Of a stretch of 64,000 nucleotides of DNA, positions 1-8,897 are shown in pieces. The DNA comes from Halomonas salipaludis. Its GTDB lineage: Bacteria > Pseudomonadota > Gammaproteobacteria > Pseudomonadales > Halomonadaceae. The position numbers and the translations under genes were made by a program. Under the pieces are notes generated by a model, which was given only the letters and a program-made list of their open reading frames with translations, was not told the DNA's origin and ran no database searches. Positions within the stretch are counted from its first letter, which is position 1, and each line of letters begins with the position of its first letter. Location: NCBI RefSeq assembly GCF_002286975.1, contig NZ_NSKB01000002.1, positions 372,001-436,000 of the forward strand, read 5' to 3'.

Positions 1-1386
1 GACACCGCCAACCGCGTGCTGGCTGGCGAGGCGACGGCGCCTGAACTGATCCAGCGCCTGGGGGTAGCGAAGAGTCAACTCGCCCCGCTGCAGCATACCC
101 GGGTCTTCGACTATCTACCCGAGGCGCATGCTGAACTACCCGAAACCCTCGAGCACCTCGACTCGCTGCTTCAAGCCTGGTCGTCACGCCTCTCGTGGCA
201 GGACACCTCCCAGGCCATCCAGGTCGCCGACGAGATGGCAGATCAGCTACCGACCATGCTGGGCCCCACCCACGACATCATCGTCAGTGCCAATATTGCC
301 GTGGCCAGCCGTCTCGATGCCGAACGCCACGACCTCAAGCGCACCTTCCAGCGACTGGTATGGGTGCTGCTGCTCTTGGGTACAGGCAGCCTGCTGCTGG
401 CGGCCAAGCTATTCAGAGACTACCGCCATACGCTGCACCTGACACGCGAGCTCGGCACCCTCAACCAGTCGCTGGAAGAGCGTGTCGCCGAGCGTACCCG
501 GCGCCTCGAGGAGCGCAAGGCACTGCTCGGCATCATCCTCGACTCGAGCCCGAGCGACGTGGCCCTGCTCGGTGCCAACGACCAGCACGCCTACTATATC
601 AGCGACACCCTTCGGCAACGCGCCAGCACCAATGACAGTGGCTTTCTCGAGTCGCTATTCGTCGATTCGCACCAGTACACACTCTTCATGCAGCGGCTGG
701 CCACGAGCCAGGCGTTCGACAACTGGGAGGCACGCCTCGATCCCAGGTCGCCATACTGGGCGCTGCTCTCGGTACGCCACCTCGAGATCGACTCGCATCG
801 TGCCTGGCTGATCTGGAGCCTGGACATCAGCGAGCGCAAGCGCATGGAGCATGAGCTCAAACAACTGGCGACCACCGACTCGCTGACCGGTCTCGCCAAC
901 CGGCGCACCTTCCTGCGCCAGGCTATCAAGCAGCTGAGACGCTCGCTACGCGAAGCCAACCCCTGTTCGGTACTGGTGATCGACATCGATAATTTCAAAC
1001 GCATCAACGACCAGCACGGCCACCAGGTGGGCGATACGGTGTTACAAGCGGTCGCCCGGCGGCTCGACAAGCACCTGCATCCACGGGGCCCGCTGGGCCG
1101 ACTCGGTGGCGAGGAGTTTGCAGCGCTGGTCAAGGACGCAGATGGCCGCGCTGCGTGGGAGATCGCCGAGGCGTTGCGCGACGATGTCGAATGCCTGACC
1201 CTGCAGGGCGAGGATGGACGGGCCATACCGGTGACCATCAGCATTGGCATCGCCACCCACAGCGGGCAGGACACCAGCCCCCAACACCTGCTGGTAGAAG
1301 CCGACAAGGCGCTGTACCTGGCCAAATCAAGGGGCCGTAACCGCTGCGAAACGCTCGATCAGTCGAGTCCGGGGCCCTCGTGCTGA
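1..1386 (+). CDS. Membrane GGDEF diguanylate cyclase, 5' end outside window
   Basis: The reading frame is open from base 1, so the start lies upstream. The visible protein has a sensor-like segment, one strong hydrophobic membrane span (about nt 355-415), a short coiled stretch, a PAS-like region and a C-terminal GGDEF domain with the active-site motif GGEEF at nt 1105-1119. Such enzymes make cyclic di-GMP from two GTP. The inhibitory RxxD site expected just before GGEEF is not there (HPRG aligns in its place), so product inhibition by that site is unlikely. The 3' end overlaps the convergent modC gene by 28 bp. Cyclase activity is inferred from the intact motif; the sensed signal is unknown. 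Confidence 0.88.
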   Translation, partial: DTANRVLAGEATAPELIQRLGVAKSQLAPLQHTRVFDYLPEAHAELPETLEHLDSLLQAWSSRLSWQDTSQAIQVADEMADQLPTMLGPTHDIIVSANIAVASRLDAERHDLKRTFQRLVWVLLLLGTGSLLLAAKLFRDYRHTLHLTRELGTLNQSLEERVAERTRRLEERKALLGIILDSSPSDVALLGANDQHAYYISDTLRQRASTNDSGFLESLFVDSHQYTLFMQRLATSQAFDNWEARLDPRSPYWALLSVRHLEIDSHRAWLIWSLDISERKRMEHELKQLATTDSLTGLANRRTFLRQAIKQLRRSLREANPCSVLVIDIDNFKRINDQHGHQVGDTVLQAVARRLDKHLHPRGPLGRLGGEEFAALVKDADGRAAWEIAEALRDDVECLTLQGEDGRAIPVTISIGIATHSGQDTSPQHLLVEADKALYLAKSRGRNRCETLDQSSPGPSC

Positions 1387-2519
1387 CCTTCCGATAGGCG
1401 CCTCGGCCCGGCATCGGGCATGACGTGCAGGCCCGCGGCCAACAGCGATACACCCACTGGCTCACCGCGGGACAGGCCATTGCGCCGCGCCGCATGGGTG
1501 GCGATCTCGAAACGCAGGCTATCGCGAGTATGGGCAAAGCTCAGGGTGACCTGGGCGATGCCGCCGAGCACGATCATCTCACTGACCCAGCCATGCACGG
1601 GGTTCTCGCGCTCACCGCGAGAGGGCCGCGCGCGCCGGTGAAGCACGACATCCGAAGGCGGAACATACCAGTGCAGCTGGTCGCCACTCGCGACGTTTGC
1701 CGGCAGCTCGGCGGTGAGCCGGTAGGGGCCCCACTGCACGCCGCTCTGCCCATCGTTGCCGCGCAGCGCCTGCCCCTCGAAGACATTGTGCTTGTCGAGC
1801 AGGCGCGCTACCTGGGGCGACACCGGGCGGCGAAACAGTGCCTCGGCGGTGCCGCTCTGCAACGTCTCGCCGGCGTGCAACACGCACAGCCGGTCGGCCA
1901 GCGCCGCGGCCTCCTCCAGGTCGTGGGTGACCAGCATGATGGGAATGTCGATCATCTCGCGCAGCTGGGCCAGCTCGCGCTGCAGACGCCGCCGGGTGAC
2001 CTGGTCCACCGCCGAGAACGGCTCATCGAGCAGCAGCGCCCGCGGCTCGCGGGCCAGCGCCCGGGCCACCGCCACCCGCTGGCGCTGGCCGCCGGACAGC
2101 GCCGCCGGGTAGCGCCCCTCGAGCCCCTCGAGCCGCACCTGGGCCAGCCAGCGTGACGCACGCGCAGCACGCTCGCCCCGCGGCACATGATCCATTGCCG
2201 CCATGACGTTGGCCTGAGCGGTGAGGTGGGGAAACAGCGCGTAGTCCTGGAATACCAGGCCGATACGTCGCCGCTGCGGGCTCAGGCAGACGCCGCCCTC
2301 GGCATCGAACCAGGTCTCCCCGGCGCAGCGAATGCTCCCGCGCTCAGGCCGATAGAGGCCGGCGATGGCACGCAGCAGGGTGGTCTTGCCGCCGCCGGAG
2401 GGGCCCACCAGCGCCAGCAGCTCGCCGGGCGCGCAGTGGAAATCCGCGGCCAGCGGAATAGGCCCGGCCTGCTGCAGCCGCACCTCGAGGCCTTGTGGCG
2501 GGGAAGACGGCTCAGACAT
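1359..2519 (-). CDS. modC: Molybdate ABC transporter ATP-binding protein ModC
   Basis: The 386-residue protein has Walker A GPSGGGKT (39-46), signature LSGGQ (141-145) and Walker B ALLLDE (161-166). A C-terminal extension of about 120 residues fits the TOBE/Mop domain of ModC. It would energise molybdate (or tungstate) uptake with ModB and ModA. I chose the ATG at 2519, which overlaps the modB stop by 8 bp, instead of an in-frame start 24 bases upstream, because this gives the family's usual N-terminus. It is the last gene of modABC. No ModE gene or clear ModE site was seen nearby. Confidence 0.9.
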   Translation of the reverse strand: MSEPSSPPQGLEVRLQQAGPIPLAADFHCAPGELLALVGPSGGGKTTLLRAIAGLYRPERGSIRCAGETWFDAEGGVCLSPQRRRIGLVFQDYALFPHLTAQANVMAAMDHVPRGERAARASRWLAQVRLEGLEGRYPAALSGGQRQRVAVARALAREPRALLLDEPFSAVDQVTRRRLQRELAQLREMIDIPIMLVTHDLEEAAALADRLCVLHAGETLQSGTAEALFRRPVSPQVARLLDKHNVFEGQALRGNDGQSGVQWGPYRLTAELPANVASGDQLHWYVPPSDVVLHRRARPSRGERENPVHGWVSEMIVLGGIAQVTLSFAHTRDSLRFEIATHAARRNGLSRGEPVGVSLLAAGLHVMPDAGPRRLSEGQHEGPGLD

Positions 2520-3180
2520 GCAGCCCCCTGCCGCGGCGGGCAAGGCCGTAGACCACGCCGATGGTCACGAAGGAGACCGCCAGCAGGATCGCCGACATGA
2601 TCCCCGCGCCGGCCTCGTCGAAGGCCTGCACGCGGTCGTAGATCGAGATCGCCAGGGTGCGCGTCTCGCCGTCGATGGAGCCCCCCACCATCAGGATCAC
2701 CCCGAATTCGCCGAGGGTGTGGGCGAAGGTCAGCGCCAGTGCCGAGATCAACCCTGGCCATACCAGCGGTAGCTCGATACGGGCGAAGGTCTGCCATGGC
2801 GAGAGGCCGCAGCACCAGGCCGCTTCGCGGACGTTGCTCGGCACCCCCTCGAAGGCGCGTTGGATGGGCTGCACGGCGAACGGCAGGTTGACCACCAGCG
2901 AGGCCAGCAGGATACCGCTGAAGGTGAAATTCAGGCCGCTGCCGGTCAGCCGCTGCCACAGTGCGCCAAACGGTGCCTCGACGCCGAATGCCAGCATCAG
3001 GTAGAAGCCCAGCACGGTGGGCGGCATCACCAGCGGCAGTGCCACCGCCGCCTCGCACAGCGCCTTGCCGCGAAACCGGCGGGTCGCCAGGGTTCGCCCC
3101 AGCCATAGTCCAATAGGGATCAGTAGCAGGCAGGTAAAGACCGCCAGCTGCAGCGAGACCGTCAGCGCACGCCAATCCAT
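2512..3180 (-). CDS. modB: Molybdate ABC transporter permease ModB
   Basis: The 222-residue inner-membrane protein has several hydrophobic spans and the ABC-permease EAA loop at about residues 119-142 (REAA...G...LP), which contacts ModC. Length and order between modA and modC match molybdate permeases. The ATG at 3180 shares its A with the modA TGA (TGATG), which suggests translational coupling. A TTG one codon upstream is also possible. Confidence 0.9.
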   Translation of the reverse strand: MDWRALTVSLQLAVFTCLLLIPIGLWLGRTLATRRFRGKALCEAAVALPLVMPPTVLGFYLMLAFGVEAPFGALWQRLTGSGLNFTFSGILLASLVVNLPFAVQPIQRAFEGVPSNVREAAWCCGLSPWQTFARIELPLVWPGLISALALTFAHTLGEFGVILMVGGSIDGETRTLAISIYDRVQAFDEAGAGIMSAILLAVSFVTIGVVYGLARRGRGLHV

Positions 3181-3980
3181 CAAGGCGTCTCACCGCCTGA
3201 CGGCACGCTGAAGCCGTACTCGGCGAGCATCTCGCGCGCCTCATCCTGCTGCAGATAGGCGTAGAAGGCCCGGGCGGTCTCGCCGGCACCGTCGATCAGC
3301 ACCATGCGCTGGTTGAGCGGCGCGTGCCACGCCTCGGGAATCAGCACATGGTCCGCGCGTGCCGCCAGCGCCGGCGCCAAGGCCAGCGAATAGGCCACCA
3401 GGCCGCCGCGGGCGTCACCGCCCAGCGCGAACTGCGCCGCCTGGGAAACATTCTCGCCGAGCACCTTGAGCGGCTGCATCTCGGCCCACAGGCCGGCATG
3501 CTCCAGTGCCTGCTGCGCGGCCACGCCGTAGGGCGCATGCTCGGGGTTGGCCAGGGCGATGCGCGCGCGCCCTTCTCCCGCCTGCAGGCTGGCTATCGCA
3601 GCCTGCACCGCGGCCAGCGGCGCGTCGTCACCGGGCAGGTCATCGCGCCCGGCCGGCTGTAGCCATACCAGCCGCCCCACTGCATAGCGCACGCCGGCAT
3701 CGACGGTATGCCCGTCGGCGTGGAGCGCCTCGACGTAGGCCTCGTCGGCGGAGAGGTAGAGCTCGAAGGGCGCGCCCTGGGCGATCTGGCGGCGGAAGTT
3801 GCCCGACGAGCCGAAGTTCAGGCGCAGTGCCTGGCCGGTCTCGGCGGTGAAACGCTCGGCGATGTCCTCGAGGGCGAACTGCAGGTCCGAGGCGGCGGCC
3901 ACCGTTGGCACCCCTGCGTGGGCCAGGCCAGGCAGCCAGGCCAGCAACACCATCAACAGCCCGCGCCGAATTCCCTGCAT
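3180..3980 (-). CDS. modA: Molybdate-binding periplasmic protein ModA
   Basis: The 266-residue protein starts with a signal peptide (two Arg, a hydrophobic core, and GLAHAG as a likely cleavage region). The mature part has the ModA-type start with AAASDL, a ligand-loop signature of molybdate-binding proteins, followed by a two-lobed type II binding-protein fold. It would capture molybdate in the periplasm and deliver it to ModB/ModC, encoded directly downstream. It is the first gene of the operon and is divergent from fetA across about 160 bp. Confidence 0.9.
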   Translation of the reverse strand: MQGIRRGLLMVLLAWLPGLAHAGVPTVAAASDLQFALEDIAERFTAETGQALRLNFGSSGNFRRQIAQGAPFELYLSADEAYVEALHADGHTVDAGVRYAVGRLVWLQPAGRDDLPGDDAPLAAVQAAIASLQAGEGRARIALANPEHAPYGVAAQQALEHAGLWAEMQPLKVLGENVSQAAQFALGGDARGGLVAYSLALAPALAARADHVLIPEAWHAPLNQRMVLIDGAGETARAFYAYLQQDEAREMLAEYGFSVPSGGETP

Positions 3981-4143
3981 GTCGTATCCTCATGTTTCTG
4001 CCGTGTCGCCATTTCAGCTGACCGATTGGTCAAATTGCATCACCTGGATGAATTGTCGACGATGCACGCTCCTAAGGCAAAGCACCGACGCTCGCCCCAT
4101 CCGCGGGCCAAGCGGCCTGCCATCCACTATCGAGTTCCATGCC

Positions 4144-4767
4144 ATGAAGCAGCCGCCACTCCTGAGCCTTGACGACATCGCGATCGGCCAACTGCACGCG
4201 GTCTCTCTGGAGATCGCCGCAGGCGACATCGTTTGCCTGTCCGGTCCCAGCGGTTCGGGCAAGACGCGACTGCTGAGGGCGATTGCCGACCTCGAGCCCC
4301 ACGGCGGTGAGGCCTGGCTAGGCAATATAGCGCGTAGTGACTGGCGCGGCAGCGACTGGCGGCAGCGGGTCATGCTGATTCCGGCAGACAGCCAGTGGTG
4401 GTACGAGCGGGTCGGCGAGCACTTCCCGGCCCCGTGCTGCGAATCGCTCAAGGCTAGCCTGGCGCAGTTGGGCTTTGCTGCTGATACCCTCGACTGGGAC
4501 GTGGCGCGGCTATCGTCAGGCGAGAAACAGCGCCTGGGACTGCTGCGCGCGATCGCCCACCGGCCCAAGGTGCTGCTGCTCGACGAACCCACCGCCAACC
4601 TGGATGCCGACAATATCACCCGCTGTGAAGCGTGGCTGCGCCAGCAGATTCGCGACACGCCGCTGGCAGCGCTGTGGGTCGCTCACGACATGAACCAAAT
4701 TGCCCGGGTGGCAACGCGCCACCTGCACATTGCCGACCAGCACCTGGAGCCTCAAGCATGGAAGTGA
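4144..4767 (+). CDS. fetA: ABC exporter ATP-binding protein, FetA/YbbL type
   Basis: This compact 207-residue ATPase has Walker A GPSGSGKT (34-41), signature LSSGE (123-127) and Walker B VLLLDEP (143-149). Size and pairing with a UPF0014 membrane protein match E. coli FetA (YbbL), the ATPase of an iron exporter linked to oxidative-stress resistance. The frame is open further upstream, but the ATG at 4144 gives the family length and the N-terminal strand that precedes Walker A. It overlaps fetB by 10 bp. The exported metal is inferred from the E. coli pair. Confidence 0.85.
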   Translation: MKQPPLLSLDDIAIGQLHAVSLEIAAGDIVCLSGPSGSGKTRLLRAIADLEPHGGEAWLGNIARSDWRGSDWRQRVMLIPADSQWWYERVGEHFPAPCCESLKASLAQLGFAADTLDWDVARLSSGEKQRLGLLRAIAHRPKVLLLDEPTANLDADNITRCEAWLRQQIRDTPLAALWVAHDMNQIARVATRHLHIADQHLEPQAWK

Positions 4768-5564
4768 TCGATCTGGCCTGGTGGCAACTGGGGCTCGCCG
4801 CACTGCTGGTGATAGCGCTGGCCGGTTGCACTGCCATGAGCCGACTCGGTGTCGGCCGCAGCCTGCTGATCGCCGCCACGCGGACGGTGATTCAGTTGAC
4901 ACTGATCGGACTGGTGCTGGAAGCGCTGTTCACGGTGGCACACCTGCACTGGGTCGTACTGATGTCGCTGGCCATGCTGCTGATCGCCGGACGCGAAGTC
5001 ATGGCACGCCAGAAACGTCGCCTGAAAGGCGGCTGGGCGTTTGGCATCGGCACGCTATCGATGTTCGTGTCGTCGTTCACCGTCACCGTGCTGACCCTGA
5101 CGGTTATCGTCGGACCCGAACCGTGGTACACGCCGCAGTACGCCATTCCGCTACTCGGCATGATGCTCGGCAACACCATGACCGGGGTAGCACTGTCGCT
5201 GGATCGCCTGACCGACAGCGTATGGCGCCAGCGCGCGGTAATCGAGAACCGCCTGATGCTCGGCCAACGCTGGCAGGAAGCGGTGGGCGACCTGCGCCGC
5301 GAGGCGATGCGCAGCGGCATGATCCCGACCATCAATGCGATGGCCGCCGCCGGCGTGGTCAGCCTGCCCGGCATGATGACCGGGCAGATCCTCGCCGGCA
5401 GTCCGCCGTCGCTGGCCGTCAAATATCAGATCCTGGTGATGTTCACGATTACCGTGGGCACCGGCTTCGGCACCATGGCAGCAGTGGCTGCCGGCAGCCG
5501 ACGCCTGTTCGATGAACGCGAGCGTCTGCGACTCGACCGGCTGTCGCGAAGCGCAGACAAATAG
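4758..5564 (+). CDS. fetB: UPF0014 membrane protein, FetB/YbbM iron exporter subunit
   Basis: The 268-residue integral membrane protein has long hydrophobic segments throughout and UPF0014-type motifs: an R-T-x-IQL segment near the N-terminus, LGNTMTG in the middle and SLPGMMTGQILAG near the C-terminus. It is the membrane partner of the FetA-like ATPase. The start overlaps the end of fetA by 10 bp, so the two are translationally coupled. A hairpin lies 60 bp past the stop, but its T-run serves the opposite strand. Confidence 0.88.
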   Translation: MEVIDLAWWQLGLAALLVIALAGCTAMSRLGVGRSLLIAATRTVIQLTLIGLVLEALFTVAHLHWVVLMSLAMLLIAGREVMARQKRRLKGGWAFGIGTLSMFVSSFTVTVLTLTVIVGPEPWYTPQYAIPLLGMMLGNTMTGVALSLDRLTDSVWRQRAVIENRLMLGQRWQEAVGDLRREAMRSGMIPTINAMAAAGVVSLPGMMTGQILAGSPPSLAVKYQILVMFTITVGTGFGTMAAVAAGSRRLFDERERLRLDRLSRSADK

Positions 5565-5619
5565 TACTCAGTTGATACATACGACAAAGCAGGCCAAATG
5601 GCCCGCCAACAGCACACAG

Positions 5620-5650
5620 AAAAAAAGCCGCCACCCTCTCGGGTGGCGGC
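5620..5650 (-). terminator. Rho-independent terminator of the phasin gene
   Basis: A perfect 10-bp stem (5627-5636 with 5641-5650) encloses a 4-nt loop. Seven A residues at 5620-5626 become a U-run on the minus-strand transcript. It lies about 37 bp past the phasin stop and also faces the end of fetB. Confidence 0.85.
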
Positions 5651-5686
5651 TGATTCAACACGACGCCATATGGCGCGAGTCGAGCG

Positions 5687-6055
5687 TTACTTGGCGGCCT
5701 TGCTGGCAGCCTTGGACGCGGTCTGGATGTTCTCTTCAGCCAGCTTCTGGCCTTTCTGAACGAAATCCTGGTTCAGCGCGACGACTTTCTCTGCATCGCC
5801 CTTGACGCGCTCGGACAGCTCTTTGGCCACCTTCTGCTGGCCTTCGACGTAAGTACGCAGACCTTCCGCATCCTTGATGTCGAGCATGGCGCGTGCCTGG
5901 CTCATGCTGACGTCGCTATAGGACTTGACCGCTTCGTACTGGGTGTTCAGCAGCTTTTCGGCGTAGTCGATGCTCAGTGCCGCATAGGCACGGGCCGGAC
6001 CGAAGAACATGGATTCGAACTGCTGAGTGGCTTGATCGATAGTTGCGTTGCTCAT
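5687..6055 (-). CDS. Phasin family protein, polyhydroxyalkanoate granule-associated
   Basis: The 122-residue protein is almost entirely helical and amphipathic, with an Ala/Lys-rich tail (TASKAASKAAK), as in phasin_2/PhaP proteins that coat polyhydroxyalkanoate granules. The frame continues 50 codons upstream, but ATG 6055 has a good ribosome-binding site (GGAGGT) and starts the conserved region. It is monocistronic: a strong terminator follows, and two direct repeats upstream look like operators for a PhaR-type repressor. No PHA synthase gene is in the window, so the granule role rests on family resemblance. Confidence 0.82.
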   Translation of the reverse strand: MSNATIDQATQQFESMFFGPARAYAALSIDYAEKLLNTQYEAVKSYSDVSMSQARAMLDIKDAEGLRTYVEGQQKVAKELSERVKGDAEKVVALNQDFVQKGQKLAEENIQTASKAASKAAK

Positions 6056-6100
6056 GGGACACCTCCGTAGGTTTCGGGAGCGAAGGCTTTTCGTCCTTCG

Positions 6101-6141
6101 TTGCAGTGCAACATAGCAGAGCATTTTGTGCAGTGCAACAT
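6101..6141. promoter_or_regulatory. Two direct repeats upstream of the phasin, PhaR-like operator
   Basis: TGCAGTGCAACAT occurs at 6102-6114 and again at 6129-6141, starts 27 bp apart. The first copy lies within the palindrome TTGCAGTGCAA (6101-6111). They lie 47-86 bp upstream of the phasin start. TGC-rich sites of this sort are bound by the PHA-responsive repressor PhaR in other bacteria; the assignment here is inference. Confidence 0.5.
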
Positions 6142-6158
6142 CGATGGCGGAGATTTTC

Positions 6159-6683
6159 TCAATCGATCCGCTCCAGGGTCTCGCGATGCACCCGGCCACG
6201 CTCAACGTACTTGTCGGCGCCCTTCTGCATGGCGGCGATGGCCTCGTCGCTCAAGGTCTTCACCACCCTGGCCGGCGCGCCGAGGATCAGCGAGTTGTCG
6301 GGGAACTCCTTGCCCTCGGTGACCACCGCCCCGGCGCCGACCAGGCAGTTCTTGCCAATCCTGGCGCCGTTGAGCACCACCGCCTGAATGCCGATCAGCG
6401 CACCGTCGCCGACGCTGCAGCCGTGCAGCATCGCCTGGTGGCCCACGGTGACCCGCTTGCCCACCGTCAGCGGGTAGCCCGGATCGGTGTGTAGCACCGC
6501 CCCCTCCTGCACGTTGCTGCCTTCGCCGATCTCGATCAGCTCGTTGTCGCCGCGCAGCACCGCCTGGTACCACACGCTACTGCCCTTGTGCAGCGCCACC
6601 CGGCCCATCACATCCGCGGTTTCGGCCACGTAGCTGTCGGCGTGCACCTCGGGGGTCATGCCATCGTAGCGATAGATCGCCAT
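6159..6683 (-). CDS. Gamma-carbonic anhydrase family hexapeptide-repeat protein
   Basis: The 174-residue protein is built of left-handed beta-helix hexapeptide repeats (pattern [IV]GxGxx) and ends in a C-terminal helix. Three histidines, H65, H82 and H87, have the spacing of the zinc ligands in the gamma-carbonic anhydrase/YrdA family. E. coli YrdA and CaiE are relatives; many members have unproven hydratase activity. Start 6683 follows an AGGAG site; the frame extends 54 codons upstream without family similarity. The gene ends just upstream of the phasin promoter. Confidence 0.85.
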   Translation of the reverse strand: MAIYRYDGMTPEVHADSYVAETADVMGRVALHKGSSVWYQAVLRGDNELIEIGEGSNVQEGAVLHTDPGYPLTVGKRVTVGHQAMLHGCSVGDGALIGIQAVVLNGARIGKNCLVGAGAVVTEGKEFPDNSLILGAPARVVKTLSDEAIAAMQKGADKYVERGRVHRETLERID

Positions 6684-6811
6684 TTCATCTCTCCTTTTGG
6701 GACTCAGCCTATGACCTCCCATTGATACCCCATCGATGCCGGCCTCGACCATAGCGCCTTGGTGGTGGGTGGCATCTAGGGGTTTGCCGCAACGGCCAGG
6801 AAGAGTTAGGA

Positions 6812-6825
6812 TGGGAACGTTACCA
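6812..6825. promoter_or_regulatory. LacI-type operator before the PtxS-like gene
   Basis: TGGGAACGTTACCA is a nearly symmetrical 14-mer centred on AACGTT, 22 bp upstream of the regulator's start. It has the form expected for a LacI/GalR-family protein, so autoregulation is likely. Confidence 0.5.
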
Positions 6826-6847
6826 TTGCCACTGGATAGCATCACGC

Positions 6848-7891
6848 ATGGCCGATCGCGCCCCTACCCTGCATGACGTCGCCAGCGCCGCCGGCGCCTC
6901 CAAGACCAGCGTGTCGCGCTACTTTGGCGACGAGCGCGAGAGGCTGTCGGCGGCGCTGCAGGAGCGCATTGCCACGGCAGCCGAACAGTTGGGGTTTTCA
7001 CCCAACCGCATGGCTCGCGGCCTCAAGGGGGGGCATTCGCGGCTGATCGGCATGCTGGTGGCAGACATCCGCAACCCCTTCTCGGTGGCGGTGATGCATG
7101 GCGTGGAACAGGCATGTCGCCAGCACGGCTACTCGCTGATGCTGTGCAACACCGATAACGCCCCCTCCCAGGAGCGCGAGCACCTGGCGCTGCTCGCCTC
7201 CTACCGGGTCGAGGGGCTGGTGATCAACCCGACCGGCAGCCACCAGCCGGCGCTCGACGCCCAGACCATTCCCACGGTACTGCTCGACCGCCGCCTCGAC
7301 CACGCACGTGCCGATGTGGTGGGGCTCGATAACCGCCTGGCCATCGAGATGGCCCTCGACCACCTAGCCGCGCAGGGCTACCGCGAGGTGTTCTATCTCA
7401 GCGAGCCTGCAGCCCAGGTCAGCTCCCGCGAACAGCGCCTGGCAAGCTTCCGCCACGGCCTGGCACCGCGAGGACTGCGCGGTGAGGTCCACTGCCAGGC
7501 GCCGGACTGCGCCGACGAGTCACTGCAGGCCGCGCTCAGCGCATTTATCCAGCGCCCGGCCGCGGCGCCAAAAGCCGTGCTATGTGCCAACGGCAACATG
7601 ACCCTGGCCGCCACCCGTGCCTTCCACGCCCTGGCGATTCGCCCTGGCGCCACCGGCCTGATGGGGATCGATGAGCTCGACTGGTGTGGGCTGGTCGAAC
7701 CCGGCATTACCACCCTTGCCCAACCCACCGCGGCCATCGGCCACAGCGCAGTCGCATGCTTGCTAAAGCGCCTGGCCGACCCCGCCCGCGCCATCGATGA
7801 CATCCAGCACTCCCCAACGCTGATGGCACGCGGCTCGACCGCGGCCGGCACGCCACCCCAGCCACCACCAGCGGCCTCCTCTGGCCGTTGA
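6848..7891 (+). CDS. LacI-family regulator, PtxS-like
   Basis: The 347-residue protein has an N-terminal LacI helix-turn-helix (about residues 7-26, [20 protein letters not shown]) and hinge, then a periplasmic-binding-like sensor domain starting near [15 protein letters not shown]. The region [10 protein letters not shown]...[11 protein letters not shown] resembles Pseudomonas PtxS, the repressor of 2-ketogluconate genes. The kinase gene starts 22 bp past its stop, supporting a sugar-acid ligand. An operator-like palindrome sits just before its start. PtxS function is inferred from resemblance and context. Confidence 0.85.
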   Translation: MADRAPTLHDVASAAGASKTSVSRYFGDERERLSAALQERIATAAEQLGFSPNRMARGLKGGHSRLIGMLVADIRNPFSVAVMHGVEQACRQHGYSLMLCNTDNAPSQEREHLALLASYRVEGLVINPTGSHQPALDAQTIPTVLLDRRLDHARADVVGLDNRLAIEMALDHLAAQGYREVFYLSEPAAQVSSREQRLASFRHGLAPRGLRGEVHCQAPDCADESLQAALSAFIQRPAAAPKAVLCANGNMTLAATRAFHALAIRPGATGLMGIDELDWCGLVEPGITTLAQPTAAIGHSAVACLLKRLADPARAIDDIQHSPTLMARGSTAAGTPPQPPPAASSGR

Positions 7892-7913
7892 CTCATGCGG
7901 AGACGACTCACCC

Positions 7914-8897
7914 ATGCCTAGCCCTACCCCCCCCGAGATCCTTACCTTCGGTGAGGCCATGACCATGTTCGTCGCCGAGACGCCGGGCGCGCTGGCCGAG
8001 GTCGAGCGCTTCCGGCGCAGGATCGCCGGCGCCGATACCAATGTCGCCATTGGCCTGGCCAGGCTCGGCTTCGGCGTCGCCTGGCTGAGCCGCGTCGGCG
8101 ACGACGGATTCGGCGAGTTCATCCGCCGCACCCTGGAGCAGGAAGGGCTGGATTGCCGCCACTTGGTCAGCGACGCCATCAACCCCACCGGCCTACTTTT
8201 CAAGGAGCGCGCGGAGGATGGCCAGGATCCCCGGGTCAGCTACTTCCGCCGCGGCAGCGCGGCAAGTCAGCTGTGTTGCGACGACGCCAGTGACCTCGAC
8301 CTCAGCGCCCTCAGGCACCTCCACGCCACCGGCATTCCTCCCGCCCTCTCGTCCAGCGCCCGGGCGCTCTCCCACCACCTGCTGGCCCAGGCCCGCGCCG
8401 CCGGTGCGAGCATCTCCTTCGACCCCAACCTGCGCCCCAGCCTGTGGCACAGCGAAGAGGAGATGCGTGACACCCTCAATCGCCTCGCCGCCCAGGCCGA
8501 CTGGGTGCTGCCCGGCCTCGCCGAGGGGCGGCGGCTGACCGGACGGGAATCCCCCGAGGGCATCGCCGACTTCTATCTAGAGCGCGGTGCCAAGGCGGTT
8601 GTCATAAAGCTGGGCCCCCAGGGCGGTTACTATCGCGGCACGCTCGGCGGCCGCGAACAGAGCCTCAGTGTGCCCGGCTTCGCGGTGGCCGAGGTAGTCG
8701 ATACCGTGGGCGCCGGCGACGCCTTTGCCGTTGGCGTGATCAGCGCCCTGCTCGATGGGCTCGATCCGCGTCAGGCCGTGCTGCGCGGCAACCTGCTCGG
8801 CGCCGAGGCGGTCAAGGTCATCGGCGACATGGAAGGGCTGCCCGATCGCCAGCGACTCGAGGCCCTCATCGCCACGCATCCGGAGACATTTGCATGA
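7914..8897 (+). CDS. PfkB-family sugar-acid kinase (2-ketogluconate or KDG kinase)
   Basis: The 327-residue ribokinase-family protein opens with ILTFGEAMTMFV and GADTNVAIGLARLG, and has the ATP/active-site motif DTVGAGDAF with GAGD at 266-269 (catalytic Asp269). The N-terminus looks closer to Pseudomonas 2-ketogluconate kinase KguK than to E. coli KdgK, and a PtxS-like regulator lies upstream. The alternative is 2-keto-3-deoxygluconate kinase, which would finish the hexuronate route encoded from 18.5 kb on. It overlaps the next gene by 4 bp (ATGA). No kguE, kguT or kguD is present. Confidence 0.83.
   Translation: MPSPTPPEILTFGEAMTMFVAETPGALAEVERFRRRIAGADTNVAIGLARLGFGVAWLSRVGDDGFGEFIRRTLEQEGLDCRHLVSDAINPTGLLFKERAEDGQDPRVSYFRRGSAASQLCCDDASDLDLSALRHLHATGIPPALSSSARALSHHLLAQARAAGASISFDPNLRPSLWHSEEEMRDTLNRLAAQADWVLPGLAEGRRLTGRESPEGIADFYLERGAKAVVIKLGPQGGYYRGTLGGREQSLSVPGFAVAEVVDTVGAGDAFAVGVISALLDGLDPRQAVLRGNLLGAEAVKVIGDMEGLPDRQRLEALIATHPETFA

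Noticed and set aside
3799-4143. N-terminal extension of FetA
   Set aside because: The frame is open there, but it crosses the modA start region and adds no family-like sequence. ATG 4144 gives the normal ATPase start.
6102-6141. Possible CRISPR-like direct repeats
   Set aside because: Only two short copies occur, there is no array and no cas gene; a promoter operator is the simpler reading.
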